64,000 nucleotides of DNA from Pseudovibrio sp. Ad37 (GCF_001623075.1 NZ_LMCF01000024.1:124001-188000); one strand, 5' to 3'; positions 8,281-20,400 are shown, counted from the first letter of the stretch. Numbers and translations: made by a program. The notes: generated by a model from the sequence alone, not told the origin.

Positions 8281-9132
8281 CTATTCGATATCAAAATCTA
8301 AAATAGCCTGTTTGATTGCCTCAAACTGAGTTTGAGTGTTGTTCCCACAACTGGAGCGTTCCATAAACTTGCTCCCGGGAACCACTGCTGCTTTCAAGCC
8401 GTTACATGTTACCGGCATGGTCTGAGAGAAGTTTCCGAGGCCAAAGAGGTGGAGCAGGAGTGATGACCCCAGAGTGACCGTGTTGCGCTCATAATAATAA
8501 GCAAGGAAATCACTTGGCAGGATGTAATGTCCCCAGTGAATGAGTTTGCCATCTGTCGGTAGCTTGTCATCTTGCACGTTGCTTGTTTCGGTATCTACCA
8601 CGCGGATCGGACAATACATTTGGCCGCTATCGGTTTCCACGAGTGCCCAGAAAGTCCCTGCAACATCATCACTGACTACCTGAACAATTTCTTTCAGCTC
8701 AGAGAATGCGTCCGTGGTGGTTCCATTATTGAAGTCAGACACCTGCTGTTTGGTGACAGATTGAGTTGAGAGGTCTCTCAATATTAGAGAAATTTCTTCA
8801 GCACTGCTGCCCAGATACTCGACAAAACTTTGGTCTTCCCTAAATGAGTCTTGCGCAATCTTTGATTTCGAAACATCGGGATTTTCGCAGTAGATAAAAT
8901 ATGAGCGCTGGCTTTTCTCATAAGCAACAAAACCGCTGCTATGGAATGGGCGATAGCGAAGTGTTTTTGAATCTGTCATTGGGCCAATGTACAGACTGGG
9001 CATCTGTGGTGTGGTTGCGCTGATGTTCTTCAGATCAGCTTTGTCTTCGGTTTTTGTAAGACCTAAAGAGCCGAACATAACATTTTTGGGCTGTATCAGG
9101 CTCAGGCTAGAATTTGTTTGCTCAGTGGACAT
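8281..9132 (-). CDS. Hypothetical protein, no recognised family
   Basis: Product is 283 aa from ATG 9132, chosen because GAGAGAAG precedes it. A longer in-frame start at 9234 lies inside the T run of the ccrM terminator and is unlikely. From this start there is no signal peptide or membrane segment. The protein is acidic and Ser/Thr-rich, with short aromatic stretches such as YFIYCENP and WALVETDSGQMYCPIRVVD. Three cysteines are scattered. I do not recognise a domain. It may be an effector, immunity or cargo-type protein, but nothing in the sequence proves that. It is isolated between terminators. Confidence 0.6.
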   Translation of the reverse strand: MSTEQTNSSLSLIQPKNVMFGSLGLTKTEDKADLKNISATTPQMPSLYIGPMTDSKTLRYRPFHSSGFVAYEKSQRSYFIYCENPDVSKSKIAQDSFREDQSFVEYLGSSAEEISLILRDLSTQSVTKQQVSDFNNGTTTDAFSELKEIVQVVSDDVAGTFWALVETDSGQMYCPIRVVDTETSNVQDDKLPTDGKLIHWGHYILPSDFLAYYYERNTVTLGSSLLLHLFGLGNFSQTMPVTCNGLKAAVVPGSKFMERSSCGNNTQTQFEAIKQAILDFDIE

Positions 9133-9234
9133 TTGCTTCTCTCGTTGTTGTTTTGATTGCACGGAGAAGACGAGGCTGCTGACATCCTGTGAGAGGGCAT
9201 AAGCGCTAGGTTTTAGCCAAAGTAAACAAACCAT

Positions 9235-9265
9235 AAAAAAAGCCCCCGCCTAGAAAGGCAGGGGC
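9235..9265 (-). terminator. Rho-independent terminator of ccrM
   Basis: GCCCCCGCC and GGCAGGGGC (9242-9265, one mismatch) form a stem. On the minus strand it is followed by seven T residues (9235-9241). Confidence 0.85.
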
Positions 9266-9341
9266 CAAGTCATATGGATATGAAGCAGGGACAAACCCTG
9301 TAAACCGTGGGGCGAGGTCGCCACACGAACTGTGTAAGACG

Positions 9342-10863
<1,522 letters not shown>

Positions 10864-12084
10864 TTACTCAATCCCCATGCAGTTGGCGTAGAACGTGACG
10901 GTCGCTGGCCAGTCAGAAAACACACCGCTCACTTTCACATCCTGTGCGAGCACATCCAGCAGCTCATAAACGCTGCCTTCGCTGGTGATTGCATCATTGA
11001 TGCTGCGATAATACCAGCCGCCTTTGTTGTGAGAGAGCAGGCCGGAGCGCTCCAGCGTCCAGGTAAAGATCTTGATGCCAGCCTCATTCGCAGCCTTTGC
11101 ATAAGCCGATGGCACGATCTTCCCGTCATCCAGAGTGACAAGCATCCAAAGAGGAGGGGAGATATAGTTCACGCCCATCTTTTTCAGCTCAGCCATGGAC
11201 GGCTTGAAGCTGGTTGGATCAGATGCGTCAAAGCCCTGCATACGGAACCGACCATCAAGGAACACGGCCTGCTTTCCAAACTCAGGCTCATTCTTGATCC
11301 AGTACAGCACATCATCCAAAAAGAAGGACTGCGGATAAACGTCAGATGCCGGAACACCTGCTGTTTTATACTCTTCAATTAGCTTCTGAGCGAAATCTTC
11401 CTGAGTGAACCCGTCAAACGGCATTTTTACGCTCGGGCGCTTCAACTCCGGCGTAAATTTAACGCCCTGTTCTTTGAAGAGCTTAATGGATTGAGCATGG
11501 GTCATCAAAGTCCCACCAGCACCAGCTGCCGCATAAAGGTCCGTGCGCCAGTCAGCTGTGCCTTTCAGGAAGTCCTCAACCGTTGTTGCAGCTGGATTTG
11601 AGGCGTCCATTTTGCCAGTGAGACCTTGGAACTCCGCCAATGTGATCTCAGAGGTTCTGCATTCTGCAGCTGCTTTCTCGCCATTGGCAGCAGCAGTAAA
11701 CGGAGCAACACACGTGCTGGCCAGATCAGTCGCGAGGATATTTGTTGTTGTCGCCAGATCATTTTGAGAATGACGGCAGACCAGCTCCTTATCTTTGGTG
11801 AAGGTAACATCACATTCCTGCACCCCCGCACCCATCACAGCCGCAGCTTGATAAGACTCTAAAGTATGCTCAGGAAACTGCAGCGGTGCCCCACGGTGCC
11901 CGATCGTGAAACTGGAAGCCTTTGCAGGATTGCCGATACAGGCGCGCAACTTGTCCTTCAATGGGCTCTCTTGCATCTGTGCAACGAGAAAAGCAGGCCG
12001 CGGCCCCAACTGGGCGGCGTGTGCGCTCACAGTGAGGCAGGTGCCAGCCACCAAACCAAGCGCAGCAGTACGAACAAAGTGCAT
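10864..12084 (-). CDS. Periplasmic glycerophosphodiester phosphodiesterase family protein
   Basis: Product is 406 aa from ATG 12084, which follows GGGAGGGAT; the longer reading frame to 12216 has no good start. The N-terminus [23 protein letters not shown] is a signal peptide. GDPD catalytic elements follow: [17 protein letters not shown] with the HR pair, the acidic ECDV, and the CRHS histidine. The C-terminal half has the TIM-barrel [12 protein letters not shown] segment. Such enzymes split glycerophosphodiesters from phospholipid turnover into glycerol-3-phosphate and an alcohol. At about 380 aa mature length it belongs to the larger periplasmic GlpQ type. It forms its own transcription unit. 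Confidence 0.88.
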   Translation of the reverse strand: MHFVRTAALGLVAGTCLTVSAHAAQLGPRPAFLVAQMQESPLKDKLRACIGNPAKASSFTIGHRGAPLQFPEHTLESYQAAAVMGAGVQECDVTFTKDKELVCRHSQNDLATTTNILATDLASTCVAPFTAAANGEKAAAECRTSEITLAEFQGLTGKMDASNPAATTVEDFLKGTADWRTDLYAAAGAGGTLMTHAQSIKLFKEQGVKFTPELKRPSVKMPFDGFTQEDFAQKLIEEYKTAGVPASDVYPQSFFLDDVLYWIKNEPEFGKQAVFLDGRFRMQGFDASDPTSFKPSMAELKKMGVNYISPPLWMLVTLDDGKIVPSAYAKAANEAGIKIFTWTLERSGLLSHNKGGWYYRSINDAITSEGSVYELLDVLAQDVKVSGVFSDWPATVTFYANCMGIE

Positions 12085-12358
12085 AAAAAGATCCCTCCCG
12101 ATCATCTGAAGCGTAGTCCCGAAAAGTGCCTCTAGAACTCGCCAATGCAATTTTCGGGATAGTTTTACAGAATAAACTGAAGGAGATAAGGGTAAATATG
12201 TAGCTATGAATCTCAATTCTGTGTGCAGAGCTGAATCTGACGCTGCGTGAAAATATCCTCACTCACTAAAAAATAAACCATATTTGTCCGCAGTTTGTCT
12301 TGACCCTGTCGTAAACATCCCTCAGATATATAGTGACACGAAAGAGGAGAAACCGAAC

Positions 12359-13867
12359 GTGTCGACTATATCCGATAGCGACGTTGTGATGGAAAGCCGT
12401 TCCATCCGTACGCCTGAGACAATTCCCCCACAATCCTTTAAAGATGCCAGTGAAGCTGTTGCGCACCTGATCTATCTGTTTGATCGGGCGACTGACTTTC
12501 TACGTGAGAATTTTAAAGAGGCTGCACAGGGCAGCATGTCGGAAACCCGGGTCAGAGCATTTTACCCGGAACTGCGATTTGAAGTATCCAGCCACATCCG
12601 CGTTGATACGCGCCTGTCCTATGGCTTTGTGGCAAGGCCTGGCAAATACAAAACCACAGTCACCCGGCCAGATCTTTTTAAGAACTACCTGGAACATCAG
12701 ATTGATCTCCTGATCAAAAACCACGGTCTTGAAGTGGTGATCGCTGAAAGTGATCAGCCGATCCCGCTGCACTTTGCCTTTTATGATGGCGCACACGTGG
12801 AAGGCGCTTTGCCATCCAGCGAAGAGCGCCCGTTGCGTGATGTGTTTGATGTGCCGGATCTTGCCGTCATGGATGATGCCATCTCCAATGGCACCTACCG
12901 TTCGAAAGATGGCTTTGAGCCGCTTGCGCCGTTTACGGCTCCGCGCGTGGATTATTCCCTGCATCGCTTGCAGCACTACACCGCAACCGCGCCGCGCTAT
13001 TTCCAGAACTTCGTGCTCTTCACAAACTATCAGTTCTACATTGACGGCTTTGCGCAGATGGCAAAAGAGCTGATCAATGATCCGGAGAGCGGATATGTGG
13101 CCTTTGTCGAGCCGGGCAATCTCATCACCTACGCAGGTGATAAAGAGCCGCGCGAAGGTGTGGCCCCGCCGCGCCTGCCACAAATGCCAGCCTATCACCT
13201 GCTGCGGGAGGACAACTCCGGCATCACCATGGTGAACATCGGTGTTGGCCCGTCCAATGCAAAAACCATCACCGACCACATTGCAGTGCTTCGCCCACAT
13301 GCCTGGTTGATGCTTGGCCACTGCGCTGGGCTCAGAAGCAGCCAGCAGCTCGGTGATTACGTACTGGCTCATGGTTATGTGCGTGAAGACAAAGTGCTGG
13401 ATGCTGACCTGCCAACATGGGTTCCAATCCCGCCACTGGCAGAAGTGCAGGTCGCGCTGGAAGATGCCGTTGAAAAGACCACCGGTTACAGCGGCTATGA
13501 TCTGAAGCGTGTAATGCGTACAGGAACTGTAGCCTCCATCGATAACCGCAACTGGGAACTGCGCGACCACCGCGAGCCGGTGCAGCGTTTCTCCCAGTCC
13601 CGTGCGATCGCGCTGGATATGGAATCCGCAACCATCGCCGCCAACGGTTTCCGCTTCCGCGTTCCCTATGGAACCTTGCTCTGCGTATCAGACAAGCCGC
13701 TGCATGGTGAGCTGAAGCTGCCCGGCATGGCGACAGACTTCTACCGGACGCAAGTGAACCAGCATCTGGAAATTGGTGTGAAGACCATGGAGGTCCTGAG
13801 GGAAATGCCGTTGGAACGGCTCCACTCTCGCAAACTCCGCAGTTTCATGGAAACCGCATTCCAATAA
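12359..13867 (+). CDS. amn: AMP nucleosidase
   Basis: Product is 502 aa from GTG 12359, preceded by GAGGAGAAACC; longer frames starting with TTG at 12284 lack a binding site. The N-terminal AMP-nucleosidase domain is followed by a nucleoside-phosphorylase-like catalytic domain with MVNIGVGPSNAKTITDHI, the LMLGHCAGLR glycine loop and LDMESATIAANGFRFRVP near residue 425. The enzyme hydrolyses AMP to adenine and ribose-5-phosphate and balances the adenylate pool. It is slightly longer than the E. coli enzyme (484 aa). A possible promoter is TTGACC at 12300. It converges with mutY across a two-way terminator. Confidence 0.93.
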   Translation: MSTISDSDVVMESRSIRTPETIPPQSFKDASEAVAHLIYLFDRATDFLRENFKEAAQGSMSETRVRAFYPELRFEVSSHIRVDTRLSYGFVARPGKYKTTVTRPDLFKNYLEHQIDLLIKNHGLEVVIAESDQPIPLHFAFYDGAHVEGALPSSEERPLRDVFDVPDLAVMDDAISNGTYRSKDGFEPLAPFTAPRVDYSLHRLQHYTATAPRYFQNFVLFTNYQFYIDGFAQMAKELINDPESGYVAFVEPGNLITYAGDKEPREGVAPPRLPQMPAYHLLREDNSGITMVNIGVGPSNAKTITDHIAVLRPHAWLMLGHCAGLRSSQQLGDYVLAHGYVREDKVLDADLPTWVPIPPLAEVQVALEDAVEKTTGYSGYDLKRVMRTGTVASIDNRNWELRDHREPVQRFSQSRAIALDMESATIAANGFRFRVPYGTLLCVSDKPLHGELKLPGMATDFYRTQVNQHLEIGVKTMEVLREMPLERLHSRKLRSFMETAFQ

Positions 13868-13894
13868 GCACCAATCAGCATTTGTAGAAACAAG

Positions 13895-13922
13895 AAAAGC
13901 CGGGCTCCAGACCCGGCTTTTT
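13895..13922. terminator. Bidirectional terminator between amn and mutY
   Basis: AAAAGCCGGG (13895-13904) and CCCGGCTTTTT (13912-13922) give a stem with a T run in both directions. It serves two converging genes. Confidence 0.9.
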
Positions 13923-13931
13923 GCTGCGCAC

Positions 13932-14984
13932 TTAGATCACGCCGCCGGCCTTCAGTGCTTTCATCATTACCGTTGGCAGGGCTTCTCCCTCAAGCTCATC
14001 TGGTGCTGACCACCAATACCCGTCAGGTTCATCATAATGGGCTGGTGCCTGTGCCTGCCAGACGCTCATTTCCAGATGGAAATGCGTGAAGGTGTGCTTC
14101 ACGTCCTTCGGCGTACGCACCCAATCCGCAGTGATCGGAGCATGTGAGAGGTCTTCCATCGCTGCATCATCTGCCCAATGCGTCGTGATGGGCTCACTCA
14201 TGCCTGCAAGCAGTCCTTTATCTTCGCGTTTGCGCAAAAGAATGCGGCCACGTGCGTCGCTGAGCAGAAAGGCCATACCACGCCGTGTCGGTTTCACCTT
14301 CTTGGGGGCTTTGCGTGGCAGCGTGTCCGCAATGCCTTGCTTGCGACCCTCACAAACATCCATCCACGGGCAAATGCCACAGGCCGGAGACTTCGGCGTG
14401 CAGATCGTGGCACCAAGGTCCATGATGGCCTGCGCAAAGTCGCCGGGTCGGTCATGCGGTGTCACTTCAGCCATCAATGGCTTCACTTCAGCTTTGAGGG
14501 CAGGGAGCTCTGTCAGCAATGCATGGCGGCGCGACAGAACCCTCTCCACATTGCCATCAACCACAGCTGCATGGCGCCCAAAGGCTATCGTGGAGATTGC
14601 AGCAGCCGTGTAAGGGCCGATGCCGGGGAGCTTTAAAAGCCGCTCTTCTTCCTCAGGAAAACGCCCATTGTGATGCAATTGGACAAATTTTGCACACTTA
14701 TACAGATTTCTTGCACGGGAATAATAACCAAGCCCAGCCCACGCTTTTAGGATGTCTTCTTCCTCCGCATTGGCCATATCAGCAAGTGTTGGCCATGTCT
14801 TTATGAAGAGATTGAAGTAGTTTTTCACTGCCGCAACAGTAGTCTGCTGAAGCATGATTTCTGAGAGCCAGACATGGTAAGGGTCTGGTTTTAAACCGGA
14901 AAGTATATCAGCAGGAGCTGTTCGCCATGGCAGTTGGCGAGAATTTCTGTCATACCAGTAAAGAACAACTAGATTATCTTGCAT
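13932..14984 (-). CDS. mutY: A/G-specific adenine glycosylase
   Basis: Product is 350 aa. It has the helix-hairpin-helix LPGIGPYTAAAIS with the following catalytic-Asp segment VVDGNVERV, MLQQTTVAAV near the N-terminus, and the [4Fe-4S] loop with C-x6-C-x2-C-x5-C spacing (ICTPKSPACGICPWMDVCEG). A C-terminal NUDIX-like 8-oxoG recognition domain follows. MutY removes adenine mispaired with 8-oxoguanine. The order mutY, divergent DUF721 gene, dsbA, smc is commonly conserved in alphaproteobacteria and is kept here. Confidence 0.95.
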   Translation of the reverse strand: MQDNLVVLYWYDRNSRQLPWRTAPADILSGLKPDPYHVWLSEIMLQQTTVAAVKNYFNLFIKTWPTLADMANAEEEDILKAWAGLGYYSRARNLYKCAKFVQLHHNGRFPEEEERLLKLPGIGPYTAAAISTIAFGRHAAVVDGNVERVLSRRHALLTELPALKAEVKPLMAEVTPHDRPGDFAQAIMDLGATICTPKSPACGICPWMDVCEGRKQGIADTLPRKAPKKVKPTRRGMAFLLSDARGRILLRKREDKGLLAGMSEPITTHWADDAAMEDLSHAPITADWVRTPKDVKHTFTHFHLEMSVWQAQAPAHYDEPDGYWWSAPDELEGEALPTVMMKALKAGGVI

Positions 14985-15121
14985 GGTTTTGTGGGTTAAC
15001 CTTGGTTTTGATCCCTAAATAATTGGGGTTCCCTTGGTAATTCATGGTACCGCGGAAAACGGGACTGAATTAAGGCTAATATAAAGCAATGGTCATATAT
15101 GTGCCTTAATCTAATGGCGTG

Positions 15122-15658
15122 ATGAAGACGATGAAAGCAACTGCGCAAAATCGGGTTTCCAGGAGATCAAGCCATCAGCTAAACGAGCTGATTGGTAAGA
15201 CCATGCACCCTGTCGCGCGCAAGCGCGGATTTGCCAGTGCCGACCTTCTCACCGCCTGGCCAGAACTTGTCGGCAAGAAGTATCACGGAAAAGTACAGCC
15301 CGGTAGGCTTGTTTGGCCAAGAGCCAAAAGCTCTGAAGGAGAGCCGGTTGCAGAACCTGCAACACTTCTTGTTCATGCGGATGGCTCCACTGCTTTGTTC
15401 TTCACGCATGAAGCTCCACAACTGCGAGATCGGATAAACGCCTTTTTAGGCTGGAATGCGGTTGGCCGCATCAAGGTTGTGCAGCGTCCGGCGCTCAGAA
15501 CCAAAAAGATCACACCAAAACCGCTTCGTGAGCTGTCAGAAATTGAAAACCGCCGCATTGAGCAAAAGGTTGCGTCAGTCTCTGATGAACGGTTGAAGAA
15601 TGCGCTGGAAAAGCTCGGCAAGAACCTCATTGCCCGCACACCTGCAAGCAACTCCTGA
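15122..15658 (+). CDS. DUF721/DciA-like protein
   Basis: Product is 178 aa from ATG 15122; GTG 15119 and ATG 15131 are alternatives and there is no clear ribosome binding site. The DUF721 core runs from about residue 20 to 120 (RKRGFASADLLTAWPELVGKKYHGKVQPGRL in register, then an LRDRINAFLG segment). DciA proteins act as helicase operators that help load DnaB. Alphaproteobacterial members carry a basic C-terminal extension, seen here as about 60 extra residues rich in Lys and Glu. The gene is divergent from mutY. The exact role in this branch is inferred from the family. Confidence 0.8.
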   Translation: MKTMKATAQNRVSRRSSHQLNELIGKTMHPVARKRGFASADLLTAWPELVGKKYHGKVQPGRLVWPRAKSSEGEPVAEPATLLVHADGSTALFFTHEAPQLRDRINAFLGWNAVGRIKVVQRPALRTKKITPKPLRELSEIENRRIEQKVASVSDERLKNALEKLGKNLIARTPASNS

Positions 15659-15693
15659 TCCATCCTTAAAGACCTGCAGTTCTGAATGAGTGA

Positions 15694-16185
15694 TTACTGG
15701 CTGACCACCAGATCATGCCCCTTTGCGGTATATCCCAGCAAAAGGTCAGGGCGCTCCATCAAAAGATAGGCTGTCGTTGTTTCCTGCGCATTCCGCAGCT
15801 CAATGGTATCACCATTCACCGCCCACGCCGTCACGCTGCTCAGCTCTTCATTGGTGCAGCCGCTTGTTGCCGCATGTCCGTTTGGAAAACTGCTGGTCAC
15901 GGCTGGTGTCACAACAGCAGCGCCTGACGGGGTCTTGCTAAACTGAACCCGGCAAGGAGCTGAGCTGTTTCCGCTGCCCTCGCTGACAACCCAGTTCGTA
16001 GAGGTAAGTGCGCCCAAATCTGCCGTACCTGTATAAATTGTATTGGATGTCGCAGGTATAGCGGTCGTTTCAATCGTCGTTTCTTGAGTAGTTGTAGGTA
16101 TAGCTTCAACGAAATCTTCAGATACAGAGGCTTGGCAGGCAATCAGTGGTGTGCTGAGAAGCATTAAGGTAGTCAAGCGCTTCAT
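15694..16185 (-). CDS. Lipoprotein with AprI/Inh-like C-terminal domain
   Basis: Product is 163 aa. The N-terminus MKRLTTLMLLSTPLIAC ends in a lipobox with lipidated C17. A Thr/Glu-rich linker of about 40 residues follows, then a compact domain with two cysteines, a conserved W (WVVSEGSG) and a C-terminal GHDLVVSQ strand. This pattern resembles the AprI/Inh protease-inhibitor fold found in Brucella Omp10-type outer-membrane lipoproteins. The resemblance is by eye and moderate. The gene sits between the DciA-like gene and dsbA on the opposite strand, interrupting a commonly conserved order. Confidence 0.6.
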   Translation of the reverse strand: MKRLTTLMLLSTPLIACQASVSEDFVEAIPTTTQETTIETTAIPATSNTIYTGTADLGALTSTNWVVSEGSGNSSAPCRVQFSKTPSGAAVVTPAVTSSFPNGHAATSGCTNEELSSVTAWAVNGDTIELRNAQETTTAYLLMERPDLLLGYTAKGHDLVVSQ

Positions 16186-16694
16186 AATGTATCCGTATAT
16201 CTTGTTAGAGAGTTCTATAAATATTTAATAACTCATTAATGAGGCAAAAACAAAACAACACGAGAAATTATTGTTGTTTTCCATGCATAAATTCTGTGGG
16301 TATGTACTAGCAGTGCAAATTTAATCATAGCGAATATCTTGGAACGCTCTCTGCCCGTTTATCGCGAAATGGCAGAACCTCTTTGTTTTAAACGAAGAAA
16401 ATCGTTTTCTTGCCTAACGTATGCGTCAATCCTGCTGCCTTACCAAAATTTAATATGACTACTCAGGATATTCGGTAGCATCCGACAAGTATTTGCCATA
16501 GTTTCCTGAAAACCAATTGTTGCTGGAAAGCGAGCTGTGGGCATGGCTGTATTCTGCGGATGTTCACCAGTTTGTGATCAATGGCTCTTGGGTTGGAGTG
16601 GTTATACTCCAGACCAGATGCTGGCTGTCTTTATGGCGATAAACGCGCCGGGTCAGCCAACAGGGCAACACATTTTAACTTGGGATAGAAAAAC
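16186..16694. other. 509-base intergenic region upstream of dsbA
   Basis: The left part is AT-rich and holds an inverted repeat, AAAACAACA (16252-16260) with TGTTGTTTT (16272-16280). The right part contains a 51-codon ORF (16543-16698) that overlaps the dsbA start by GTGA. No tRNA or known RNA is seen. Confidence 0.5.
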
Positions 16695-16698
16695 GTGA
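16543..16698 (+). CDS. Possible small ORF coupled to dsbA (51 aa)
   Basis: This ORF of 51 codons starts MAVFCGCSPVCDQW and ends in a TGA that overlaps the GTG start of dsbA. It has three cysteines in its first 11 residues and two tryptophans, unlike random sequence, but no good Shine-Dalgarno sequence and no family I know. It could be a coupled leader for dsbA or chance. Confidence 0.25.
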   Translation: MAVFCGCSPVCDQWLLGWSGYTPDQMLAVFMAINAPGQPTGQHILTWDRKT

Positions 16699-17336
16699 CA
16701 CTCTCTCGCCGTAAGTTTCTTGAGCGCACCAGTGCTCTTACAGCCGCTTCTCTTGCCTTTGCCGCTATGCCAACTGTTGCCTCTGCACAGACCTATTCCG
16801 AGGCAGACCTGAATAAGGTTGGCCCGTTGGGTGATAAGGTTATCGGCCAGGCAGACGCTCCTGTCACTGTCATTGAATATGCCTCTTTGACATGTGGTCA
16901 CTGCGCCAACTTCCACAACACCACATATAAAGAGCTGAAGAAGAAATACATCGACACCGGCAAAGTGCGTTTCATCTTCCGTGAATTCCCGCTGGATACA
17001 GTCGCCGCAGCTGGCTTTATGCTTGCGCGCTGTGCACCGGAAGACAAATACTTCGACATTATGTCTCTGATGTTCGAACAGCAGCGCAGCTGGGCATTCA
17101 CCAATGATCCATACAGCGCCCTGTTGAATATGGGCAAGCAGCTCGGTTTCACTGAAGAAGCTGTAAAGGCTTGCTTGACGAATCAGGAAATACTAGACGG
17201 AGTAACCGAAGTTCGTGACTACGGCTCAGACACGCTGGGTGTAGATTCAACACCGACCTTCTTTATCAACGGTGAAAAAGTAAGCGGAGCACTCTCTCTT
17301 GAGGAGTTCAGCAAGTACGTGGATAAGAATCTGTAA
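16695..17336 (+). CDS. DsbA-family thiol:disulfide oxidoreductase with Tat-type signal
   Basis: Product is 213 aa from GTG 16695. The N-terminus MTLSRRKFLERTSALTAASL carries a twin-arginine motif (SRRKFL) and ends at an ASA cleavage site. The thioredoxin-fold active site is CGHC (C67-C70) after a VIEYASLT strand, and the cis-proline loop is STPTFFING near residue 187. It is predicted to oxidise or isomerise disulfides in periplasmic proteins. Export by Tat rather than Sec implies that it folds in the cytoplasm first. The neighbour smc starts 93 bases downstream on the same strand, a frequent arrangement in this class. Confidence 0.92.
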   Translation: MTLSRRKFLERTSALTAASLAFAAMPTVASAQTYSEADLNKVGPLGDKVIGQADAPVTVIEYASLTCGHCANFHNTTYKELKKKYIDTGKVRFIFREFPLDTVAAAGFMLARCAPEDKYFDIMSLMFEQQRSWAFTNDPYSALLNMGKQLGFTEEAVKACLTNQEILDGVTEVRDYGSDTLGVDSTPTFFINGEKVSGALSLEEFSKYVDKNL

Positions 17337-17429
17337 GACAAGCGGGCAGCCCTCAGGGCTGAATCTCCTGCTCGCAGATCTATGCGCGTATGATCGCTTA
17401 CACCCTGTTGTAAGAGTAGGGGGCGCTCC

Positions 17430-20400
17430 ATGAAGTTTCAGCGCCTCCGTGTCCTTGGGTTCAAATCCTTTGTTGAGCCTATGGAGTTTGTCATTGAAGA
17501 CGGCCTGACAGGCGTTGTCGGGCCCAATGGCTGCGGAAAGTCCAATCTTGTAGAAGCGCTGCGCTGGGTTATGGGAGAGAGCTCCTATAAGAACATGCGC
17601 GCCTCTGGAATGGATGATGTAATTTTCTCGGGCAGCCTCAACCGCCCGGCGCGTAACACAGCCGAAGTGACGCTCTTTCTCGACAACCAAGATCGAACAG
17701 CACCCACTGGATATAACGACAGTGATACGCTGGAAGTCACCCGCCGCATCGAGCGCGAAGCTGGCTCTGTCTATAAGATCAACGGCAAAGACGCTCGTGC
17801 AAGAGACGTACAGCTGCTGTTTGCCGACGCCTCCACCGGTGCGCGCTCACCGGCAATGGTGCGACAGGGGCAAATCGGCGAGCTGATTTCGTCCAAACCA
17901 ACATCGCGTAGAAAGATCCTGGAAGAAGCCGCAGGCATCTCCGGTTTGCACAGCCGCCGGAAAGAAGCAGAAATCCGTCTGCGGGCTGCTGAAACCAATC
18001 TGGAGCGACTGGAAGATGTGGTTGTTCAAATTGAAGGGCAACTCGACGGCCTGAAGCGACAAGCAAGACAAGCCACCCGCTACCGCAACCTCTCCTCAGA
18101 AATTCGCAAGGCCGAAGCGACGATCCTTTATCTGCGCTGGCAGGAAGCAACAGCCGCGCTGGACGCAGCCCGCAAGCAATATGCGGATGCTGAGATCGGA
18201 ATGCGAGACATCGCAGGCCTGCAGGCGTCCACGGCGAAAGAGCAGGCACTCGCTGCCCACGAAATCCCAAAGCTCAGAGAAGCCGCAGGTGGCGCTGCTG
18301 CTGCACTCCAGCATCTGATTATCGCGAAAAACGATCTTGAGTCAGAAGACCGCCGGATCAGGGAAAAGCTGATGGACCTTCAGGCGCGTCTTGCTCAGAT
18401 GGAGCAGGACATCGAGCGTGAAGCACAGCTTGCCAGCGAAAACACCAGTCATTTGGAAGAGCTGGAGGAGGAAAAACAAGAACTCCTCGAAGCTGCCGAG
18501 ACTTTGGACGAGCGTGCGGCTGAAGCCGAAGAACTGGTGTTGATCGCGGAAGACAATCTCGATGCCAGCGAGATGAAACACTCTCGGATCACACAGGATC
18601 ACGCCAGCCTCCTCGCCAAGCACACCCAGCTCGACAATCAGATCTCAGGCATTCGCCAGAAGAGCGCCCGCTTTAAAGAAGAAGCAGACCGCTTCAAAGG
18701 CCAGCTTGAAGCTGTTGAGGCAGATATTAAAGCGGCCAGTGGCCCAAGCGATAAACGCGAAGAGCTGGAAAAGGCTCTGGAAGAGCTGGCTGAAGCAGAA
18801 GAAACCGCAGTCGAAGCAGAAGAAACTCTGGCAACGGCACGCGAAACGGAAAACAACTGTCGCACTCCATTGAATGAAGCGCATTCAGCTCTTTCCAGAT
18901 ATGAGACCGAAGCCAAGACACTGCAGGCCGTCCTCTCTGCTGGCCAAAGCGGAGACTGGACACCCGCTGTAGACCGCATGAGCGTGAACCCGGGTTTGGA
19001 AACAGCGCTGGGTGCCGCCTTGGGCGAAGACCTTGATGCTGCAATGGAAGAAGATGCGCCGGTCCGTTGGAGCCTGAATGCGGGGGCGGGCAGTGATCCT
19101 GCCCTTCCAGCAGGTGCTACACCGCTTTCCGAATATGTGCAGGCGCCCAATGAGCTGGCACGCCGTCTCGCTCAGGTTGGCCTGATTGAGGCTGAACACG
19201 GCTCAGCTTTGCGCAAAGAGCTGAAAGTTGGCCAGCGACTGGTCAGCAAGCAAGGGGACCTGTGGCGCTGGGATGGTTTGATCATCGCAGCAGATGCACC
19301 AACACCAGCTGCACAACGCCTCGCGCAACGAAACCGCTTGGCGGAACTGGAAGACCTTGTCGAACAGACGAGGGATCTGGTGGAAGAAAAGAAAGAAGCG
19401 CTGGAGACCGCGACCGAGCACAGGCGTCAGGCGGAAGTTGCTGAACAGGATATGCGTCAGAAACTGCGCCTGGAGCAATCTCGCATTGTCGCCTTGCGGG
19501 AAGAACTCGCGACTGCTGAGCGTGCCTTAACAGAATTGTCGGTGCGTAAAACAACGCTTGAAGAACAGCTTCGCCGCGCAAATGAAGATTATGAAGAGAC
19601 TGCAGCTTCGCTCGAAGAAGCCGAGAGCGCTCTGGAAGAACTACCGGATATTGCAGGCGTAACAGCTGAGCTGGAAAGTGCGTCCAAAGATGTTTCCACC
19701 TGCCGCAGCAAACTGGCAGAGGCCAAAGGAGCCACCGATGCGCTGAAGCGGGAAGGGGAGCTGCGTGCGCGGCGCCTTGAAACCATTGAACGCGACAGAC
19801 AGAATTGGGTTCAGCGCGCGCAAAACGCAGACAAGCAAATCTCCGTCCTGCGCCAGCGTCGTGATGATGCCGCAGAAGAGCGTCTCATCCTGTTGGAGAG
19901 CCCGGAGGAGATCGAGCTCAAACGTCAGGACCTGATGAATGGCCTCACATCTGCAGAGAGTGCACGCAAGGCAGCTGATGACAAACTCGCGGAAGGTGAA
20001 AAGCGCCAGCTGATCGCCGACCAGAAGGCCCGTGAAGCCATGGAAGGCTTATCTGGTGCTCGCGAGCGTAAGGTCCGTGCCGAAGAGCGCCTTGAAGCCG
20101 CCAAAGAGCGCCGCCTGGAAATTGAACGCCGCGTGGATGAGGTGTTGGAGGTCAATGTCTCTCGTCTGCATGAGATGGCCGGACTGTCGCAAGATGCGCC
20201 TTTGCCGGATGCCGAAGGCGCCGAACGCAAGCTTGATCGTTTGAAGGCTGAGCGGGAACGTCTTGGAGGCGTAAACCTGCGTGCTGATGAGGAAATGCAG
20301 GAAATTACGGAGCAGCGAGACACGCTGATCACCGAAAGAGACGACCTGATTGAGGCCATCAGGAAGTTGCGCACAGGAATCATGAACCTGAACAAGGAAG

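Noticed and set aside
12500-13570. 356-aa minus-strand ORF
   Set aside because: Antisense shadow of AMP nucleosidase.
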